From Occallatibacter riparius (GTDB lineage Bacteria; Acidobacteriota; Terriglobia; Terriglobales; Acidobacteriaceae): a stretch of 64,000 bases of DNA. The position numbers and the translations under genes were made by a program. The notes below the pieces were generated by a model. It ran no database searches. It saw nothing but the letters and a program-made list of their open reading frames with translations, and was not told the DNA's origin. Where the stretch lies: the NCBI RefSeq assembly GCF_025264625.1, contig NZ_CP093313.1, positions 6,510,001 to 6,574,000 of the forward strand. The letters run 5' to 3'. Of the stretch, positions 59,650-64,000 are shown in pieces. Within the stretch, counting starts at the first letter, position 1. Every line of letters starts with the position of its first letter.

Positions 59650-60678
59650 ATGAAGAGCCAACCACCAGCGGAAAGCCGCAGACAGTCGGCCCGGAGATAC
59701 TGCCCCGGCGCGGCTCTGCCCGGCCTGCTCGCACTGCTTGTGTGTTCCTGCAGCGCTCGCAAGAGCGAATCGATTGCGGTCATCCCCCAGACCGACGGAA
59801 TGATGCTCTGGGATGCCGCGCATGCCGGCGCCGAGATTGCTGCTAGCCGTATCGGTTCTTCTATCTACTGGAACGCGCCGATGCGCGAGGATGACGTGGC
59901 GGCGCAGGTGCGCCTCGTAGAGCAGGTGGTATCCAGCAACCGCTACCAGGGCCTGGTTCTCGGCCCGACACAAGCGCTTTCACTGGTCACGCCTGTGCGG
60001 CGCGCCCTGGCGCAGGACATGCCGACGGTGATCATCGGCTCGCCGCTCTATCTGCCGGCCGGAGGCAAGCTTTCCTACATCCTTAACGACGATGAGGAGG
60101 GAGGGCGGCTTGCCGCCCAGCGCGTGGGCGCGATGTTGAATGGTAGTGGGACGGTCGCTCTTCTCGGTATCAATCCTGATGTGCGGGGAATCATCACTCG
60201 CGCGCGTTCGTTCGAGAAGACGCTCACCGCGGAATATCCCGGCATCCGCATCGTAGAGAAACGCGCAGGCACGTATAACGTGATACACGAGCGTCAGGTT
60301 GCCGAAGAACTGCTTTCTTCGGACGCCAATATCGATGTGTGTGTGACACTCTTGTGGTCCACACTGGATGGCCTTTTTTCAGCGATGGACTCCCTTCATA
60401 CACACCGGGCGATGCGCATTATTGCGTTCGATCTGGCGGGAGATCCTCCCTTCCAACAGCGCCAAAACCTCGATTGCGTGATTCAGGCCAATACGAAACT
60501 GATGGGCCAACGAGCGATCGAGGAGGTCCACGCCGTTCGCAGCGGCCTGGCCGTTTCGCCGGTGCTCACACTGAAGCCGGTGATGATTACCCGCGACAAT
60601 CTTCACTCTCCCGAAGTGCGCGAGGTCCTGTCGTACGACTGGAGCCTCGGCCGCTGGCGCTGGAGTTCCACGCCATGA
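59650..60678 (+). CDS. Lipoprotein sugar-binding protein (LacI/RbsB-type fold)
   Basis: 342 residues. A lipobox-like LLVCSC follows a signal segment. The rest is a type-I periplasmic sugar-binding fold: SESIAVIPQTDGMMLWDAAHAGAEIAA, GSGTVALLGINPDVRG and MRIIAFDLAGDPPFQ. No ABC permease or ATPase is adjacent. Instead it is coupled by a 4-base overlap to a histidine kinase, so it probably presents a bound sugar to that kinase. It is divergent from the TonB receptor. Confidence 0.88.
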   Translation: MKSQPPAESRRQSARRYCPGAALPGLLALLVCSCSARKSESIAVIPQTDGMMLWDAAHAGAEIAASRIGSSIYWNAPMREDDVAAQVRLVEQVVSSNRYQGLVLGPTQALSLVTPVRRALAQDMPTVIIGSPLYLPAGGKLSYILNDDEEGGRLAAQRVGAMLNGSGTVALLGINPDVRGIITRARSFEKTLTAEYPGIRIVEKRAGTYNVIHERQVAEELLSSDANIDVCVTLLWSTLDGLFSAMDSLHTHRAMRIIAFDLAGDPPFQQRQNLDCVIQANTKLMGQRAIEEVHAVRSGLAVSPVLTLKPVMITRDNLHSPEVREVLSYDWSLGRWRWSSTP

Positions 60679-62852
60679 AGATGCGTGCTTTTGTCCGGCG
60701 ACGCATCTGGATTGCCGTTTGCCTTTGCATCGGCGCAGGTACCGCCGTTCTGTGGTCGCCGCTGATTCCGAGACCTCTGCGCGTCCACGCTTACCTGGGG
60801 CAATCTGCGAAAGGTGACACCGGCGAGTGGACTGCGCTGGGGGGCACATGGGAGATTGCGGACGGTGCCATGCGCAACGACTCCGACGAGCGCGGTGCGA
60901 AGCTTCTTGCCGGCTCGACGCACTGGCGGAATTACTCCGTCGAGGCTGACATCACTCTTCTCGGGCAGGGCGATGCGGGCCTTCTGATCCGCTCCAGCAA
61001 AGAGGAAGCTGGAGTAGACGCCTATAGCGGCTACTACACGGGGATTCGCACCCTTGATAACTCGCTTGTGCTTGGCAGAGCCGAACACGGCTGGAAAGAG
61101 ATCACGAAGAAGGTGTTCGCCCCGGAGGGTATTCAGGCTTTCCAGCGCTATCACCTCAAGGTTCTCGCGTACGGATGTGAAATCGTCTCCGCGGTCAGCA
61201 GCCGCAGTCACCCGATTCCAGAATCGATCCACATCACCGATCCCTCGTGCGTATCGAGCGGCAGGATCGGCCTCCGCTCCTACCGTTCGGGAGGCATCTG
61301 GAGCAATGTCGTTGTGCGGCCTGCCCAGCGTGAAGATCTCGCTGCCATGCTGCGTAATGAAACCGATCGCGGAACGCGCATACCGGGCAATCCTCCGGCT
61401 GCCAACTCGGCTTTCATCCGAACACAGTCTCTCCTTGCCCTCCCGCCCTCTCCCAAGGTGCAGGTGCAAAGCATCGAGAGCCTGCGCCTGGAATACCTGG
61501 CCCACGATGCTGCGGCGACCATACGCGGCGTCGTCAACCTCACCTCTCCAATGCTCTTCGTTGAAGACTCCACCGGAGGTGTTTACGTACGGCCGAACGG
61601 CTCTCTCAACCTGAAGGTTGGCGATGAAGTCGAGGTATCGGGGATGGTGCATAGCCTCGATTTTGGATCGGTTATCAACGACGCTTCAGTGCGCGTGCTC
61701 TGGGAGAGCATCCCAATGGCGCCCATGGCGGTGAGCGCGACCCAGGCCTCGACGGGTAAGTTCGAAGCGACCTTCATTGAGGTCCAGGGGCGGCTTTCCG
61801 GAAAAGGACGCGGGCCCGGCAACACGCTGATTCTTCACCTGGAAGATGGAGGACAGTCGTTCCGCGCGCTCATGAATCCGGGCCGAGGCGCCTATGTCTT
61901 CGATCGTCTGAAGGTCAACAGCATGCTCAATCTGCGCGGCGTCTGCGTGGTCGATCCTCTATTCACCGGTAACGTCACGCCATTCGTCCTGCTGCTGCGC
62001 TCCAGTGACGACGTTACTGTTCTGTCGGGGCCGCCTTGGTGGAGCACGGGCCACGTGATTACTCTATTATCGGCTCTGTTGCTGACGATCCTCGCGGGTG
62101 CCTTCATATATCATCGGGTGCAAAACTGGCGGCTGCGCGCCATCCTGGGCGAACGCGAACGGCTGGCCCATGAGATGCACGACACTCTCGCGCAGAGCTT
62201 CGCTGGAATCGGCTTCCAGTTGCAGGCCATCCAGAACGGATTGCCGGCTCAGGAATCAACGCTGCACAAACAGCTTGAGTTCGCCAGCAATCTCGTCCAC
62301 CACAGCCACGAAGAGGCACGCCGCAGCATCGCGATGTTGCGCACAGAGGCACTGGAGTCAGAGGATTTGCTCTCTGCCCTCGATCGCAACGCGCGGTCAT
62401 TAGTCGAGGGAGGTTCGATACGGGTCGTTTCGGAATCTTCAGGCGAGCCGCGAGCAATCCCCCTGCGTATTGCCGATGCTTTTTTCCGCGTGGGAATGGA
62501 ATCAATCGCCAACTCCATCCGCCACGCCAGTCCAAGTGAATTACGCATCCGGATCCTCTACGGCGAGAACACGGCGTGTCTGCGCATTGAAGATGATGGC
62601 TGTGGGTTCGTGCCGGGCGATGGCCTGAAAGGTTTTGGCATTCGAGGGATGCGCCTTCGTGCACAGGGGGTGTCGGCGAACTTCCGGCTTCACAGCACAC
62701 CGGGAGAGGGCACACGCGTCGAAGTCGAGGCGCCTCTTCCTCCGCGTCTCACCTTCTCCACAATGCCCAAACTGTTATGGAAGTTTTTAATGGAGTTCTG
62801 GAATGGCGTCCAATCTTCGAAACTCTCCAATTCGCATTCTTATCGTGGATGA
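60675..62852 (+). CDS. Histidine kinase with a GH16/LamG-like extracytoplasmic sensor domain
   Basis: 725 residues. A first hydrophobic segment (about 11-32) is followed by a large extracytoplasmic region. Residues about 50-220 resemble secreted concanavalin-like domains normally found in glycan-binding enzymes (WTALGGTWEIADGAM, WRNYSVEADITLLGQGDAGLLIRSS, YSGYYTGIRTLDNSLVLGR). Residues 265-445 form an OB-fold-like part (GDEVEVSGMVHSLDFGSV). A second transmembrane helix lies at about 460-482. The HisKA_3 box RLAHEMHDTLAQSF carries phospho-accepting His502, and an HATPase domain ends GTRVEVEAPLP. It is preceded by a sugar-binding protein and followed by its response regulator, which starts inside its last 50 bases. 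Confidence 0.9.
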   Translation: MKMRAFVRRRIWIAVCLCIGAGTAVLWSPLIPRPLRVHAYLGQSAKGDTGEWTALGGTWEIADGAMRNDSDERGAKLLAGSTHWRNYSVEADITLLGQGDAGLLIRSSKEEAGVDAYSGYYTGIRTLDNSLVLGRAEHGWKEITKKVFAPEGIQAFQRYHLKVLAYGCEIVSAVSSRSHPIPESIHITDPSCVSSGRIGLRSYRSGGIWSNVVVRPAQREDLAAMLRNETDRGTRIPGNPPAANSAFIRTQSLLALPPSPKVQVQSIESLRLEYLAHDAAATIRGVVNLTSPMLFVEDSTGGVYVRPNGSLNLKVGDEVEVSGMVHSLDFGSVINDASVRVLWESIPMAPMAVSATQASTGKFEATFIEVQGRLSGKGRGPGNTLILHLEDGGQSFRALMNPGRGAYVFDRLKVNSMLNLRGVCVVDPLFTGNVTPFVLLLRSSDDVTVLSGPPWWSTGHVITLLSALLLTILAGAFIYHRVQNWRLRAILGERERLAHEMHDTLAQSFAGIGFQLQAIQNGLPAQESTLHKQLEFASNLVHHSHEEARRSIAMLRTEALESEDLLSALDRNARSLVEGGSIRVVSESSGEPRAIPLRIADAFFRVGMESIANSIRHASPSELRIRILYGENTACLRIEDDGCGFVPGDGLKGFGIRGMRLRAQGVSANFRLHSTPGEGTRVEVEAPLPPRLTFSTMPKLLWKFLMEFWNGVQSSKLSNSHSYRG

Positions 62853-63447
62853 TCACCCCGTCGTGCTTGCCGGACTTACCAGCATGCTCAGCTCCCAACC
62901 GGATTTCGAGGTGGTGGGTTCCGCATCCAGCGGCGAGGAAGCTTTGCAAATGCTTCGTTTGCAAACCGCTGACATATTGCTGCTCGATCTGCGCATGCCC
63001 GGAATGAACGGAATTGAGACGCTGGTTGCGCTCCGGGCCAATCACATTGCTGTACGCAGCATTATTCTCACCAGCTTTGAAACAGACGAAGATATCTATC
63101 GTTCCGTGCAGGCGGGCGCACAGGGCTACCTTCTGAAAGGGGCCCCTCAAGCGCACATGATCGAGGCGATCCATGCGGTCTGTAACGGCAAGCGCTACTT
63201 CCCCAGCAATATTGCGGCCCGTCTTGCCGAACGGCTCATGCGATCTGAGCTCACAGCCCGGGAACACGAGGTGCTCCAGATGCTGGCGCGCGGTCTCACG
63301 AACAAGGAGATCGGCAGCGTGCTGCAGATTAGCGGCAACACCGTCCGAAACCATGTAAATAGCATTATCGAAAAGCTCGATGTGTCCGACAGAACCGAGG
63401 CCGCCATGACCGCCGTGCAGCGCGGCCTCATCGAGATTTCTCATTGA
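62803..63447 (+). CDS. NarL/FixJ-type response regulator (LuxR HTH)
   Basis: 214 residues. A receiver domain (IRILIVDDHPVVLAGL) with phospho-acceptor Asp62 (LLLDLRMPG) and switch residues SF/K (LTSFETD, LLKGAP) precedes a LuxR-type helix-turn-helix (LTAREHEVLQMLARGLTNKEIGSVLQIS). It should activate a target promoter when phosphorylated by the kinase coupled upstream. The gene overlaps the kinase end by 50 bases and has GGAG 7 bases before its ATG. The adjacent TonB receptor locus and the downstream GH127-like gene are natural targets by position. Confidence 0.95.
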   Translation: MASNLRNSPIRILIVDDHPVVLAGLTSMLSSQPDFEVVGSASSGEEALQMLRLQTADILLLDLRMPGMNGIETLVALRANHIAVRSIILTSFETDEDIYRSVQAGAQGYLLKGAPQAHMIEAIHAVCNGKRYFPSNIAARLAERLMRSELTAREHEVLQMLARGLTNKEIGSVLQISGNTVRNHVNSIIEKLDVSDRTEAAMTAVQRGLIEISH

Positions 63448-63590
63448 GCAGATAACCATGTAGCCGCGGGCGATACGGTTCTCATGGACTGACGTACCAA
63501 CCGTCCTGATTCCGCCTAGAACATCTGTACCATGCGAAAGAAAGGTGCGACTGCATAGAATTTTGTGCAGGCACATCCCAGGAGCTCGTC

Positions 63591-64000
63591 TTGCTTTCTA
63601 TGTCCGATTTCAGGTTTTCGCGCCGCGGTTTTCTGCATCGCTTCAGCATCCTTGGGCTCTCTGGCTCGTTCGCTCTCAAGCACGCCTTGGCGTTGTCGAC
63701 TGATGATGAGAGCGCAACAAAGGCAGCCAACAAGGTTGTGAAGAATCGAGCCCCTCTGGCGCCGAATGCATTCTACTTCCTGCCTCTCGGGTCCGTCCGC
63801 CCGTCGGGCTGGTTGAAAAACCAGTTGGAGATCCAAGCAAGCGGCCTGGGTGGCCACCTCGACGAAACGTGGGCGGATGTGGGTCCGAACAGCGGCTGGC
63901 TCGGTGGCAAAGGCGAGTCATGGGAGCGCGGTCCCTACTTCCTGGACGGCCTTGTGCCTCTGGCGTGGACACTCAACGATCAGCGCCTTCAGGCGAAGGC
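63591..64000 (+). CDS. Tat-exported GH127-like glycoside hydrolase, partial
   Basis: Runs off the window end; about 136 residues are visible. A Tat signal (FSRRGFLHRFSILGLSGSFAL) precedes LPLGSVRPSGWLKNQLEIQA, GLGGHLDETWADVGPNSGWL and GKGESWERGPYFLDGLVPLA, the characteristic opening of DUF1680/GH127 beta-L-arabinofuranosidase relatives. Catalytic residues of the family lie beyond the window. The likely start is TTG 63591, because AGGAG sits 6 bases before it; an in-frame ATG at 63600 would leave 15 bases. It follows the response regulator by 143 bases and may belong to its regulon. Confidence 0.78.
   Translation, partial: MLSMSDFRFSRRGFLHRFSILGLSGSFALKHALALSTDDESATKAANKVVKNRAPLAPNAFYFLPLGSVRPSGWLKNQLEIQASGLGGHLDETWADVGPNSGWLGGKGESWERGPYFLDGLVPLAWTLNDQRLQAK

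Noticed and set aside
1..64000. CRISPR arrays, tRNA/rRNA genes, insertion sequences, prophage
   Set aside because: No regularly spaced direct repeats, cloverleaf sequences, transposases, integrases or phage genes were seen.

Overview
The window looks like chromosome of an acidobacterium (Acidobacteriota, Terriglobia type). The evidence is: an Oar-like TonB-dependent receptor with an N-terminal carboxypeptidase-regulatory plug extension, many Tat- or lipobox-secreted carbohydrate enzymes, uniformly high GC with no compositional island, and several families of short intergenic repeats of the kind seen in this phylum. No rRNA, tRNA, insertion sequence, prophage or CRISPR array was found.

Layout. 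1-6.5 kb (minus strand): acetyl-CoA synthetase, an outer-membrane barrel protein and two coupled secreted carboxypeptidase-regulatory-like proteins. 6.7-12.1 kb: a GH2 exoglycosidase with discoidin domains, then a divergent NAD-epimerase/TetR pair with two matching operator palindromes. 12.2-15.4 kb: a GAF/PAS histidine kinase and a DUF4440-like secreted protein. 15.8-23.5 kb: a GH106-like enzyme, a probable small RNA or attenuator, dxs, a HicB-HicA toxin-antitoxin pair, a degenerate amidohydrolase and a SRPBCC protein. 23.6-29.6 kb: a lipoprotein serine protease, mannose-6-phosphate isomerase and a GH44 lipoprotein. 29.6-35.2 kb: a sugar or sugar-acid oxidation cluster (zinc dehydrogenase, SDR, MFS transporter, Tat-exported isomerase-like and Gfo/Idh/MocA proteins). 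35.2-39.4 kb: a hypothetical protein, a YheT hydrolase, a LacI regulator with its own operator-like repeats, a receptor remnant and a second barrel protein. 40.0-43.2 kb: three overlapping methyltransferase genes (rsmD, an Rsm22-like gene and a HEAT-methylase fusion).

43.3-51.3 kb (plus strand) is an almost gapless operon of eight genes: a PQQ alcohol dehydrogenase of the lanthanide (XoxF-like) type with a lipobox, a XoxJ-like binding protein, a lipoprotein cytochrome c, and a complete caa3-type oxidase (ctaC, ctaD, ctaE, a small membrane protein, ctaG). It encodes one plausible electron path from a periplasmic alcohol to oxygen. Subunit I carries unusual residues in both proton channels.

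51.3-64 kb is a glycan-sensing and uptake locus. On the minus strand lie a TonB-dependent receptor, a large secreted glycosidase-like protein and a TPR protein. Divergently, on the plus strand, lie a lipoprotein sugar-binding protein, a histidine kinase whose extracytoplasmic part resembles a GH16/LamG domain, and a LuxR-type response regulator, followed by the start of a GH127-like enzyme. A LacI-type operator sits in front of the receptor. The likely logic is that the binding protein and kinase sense a sugar and induce the receptor and glycosidases.
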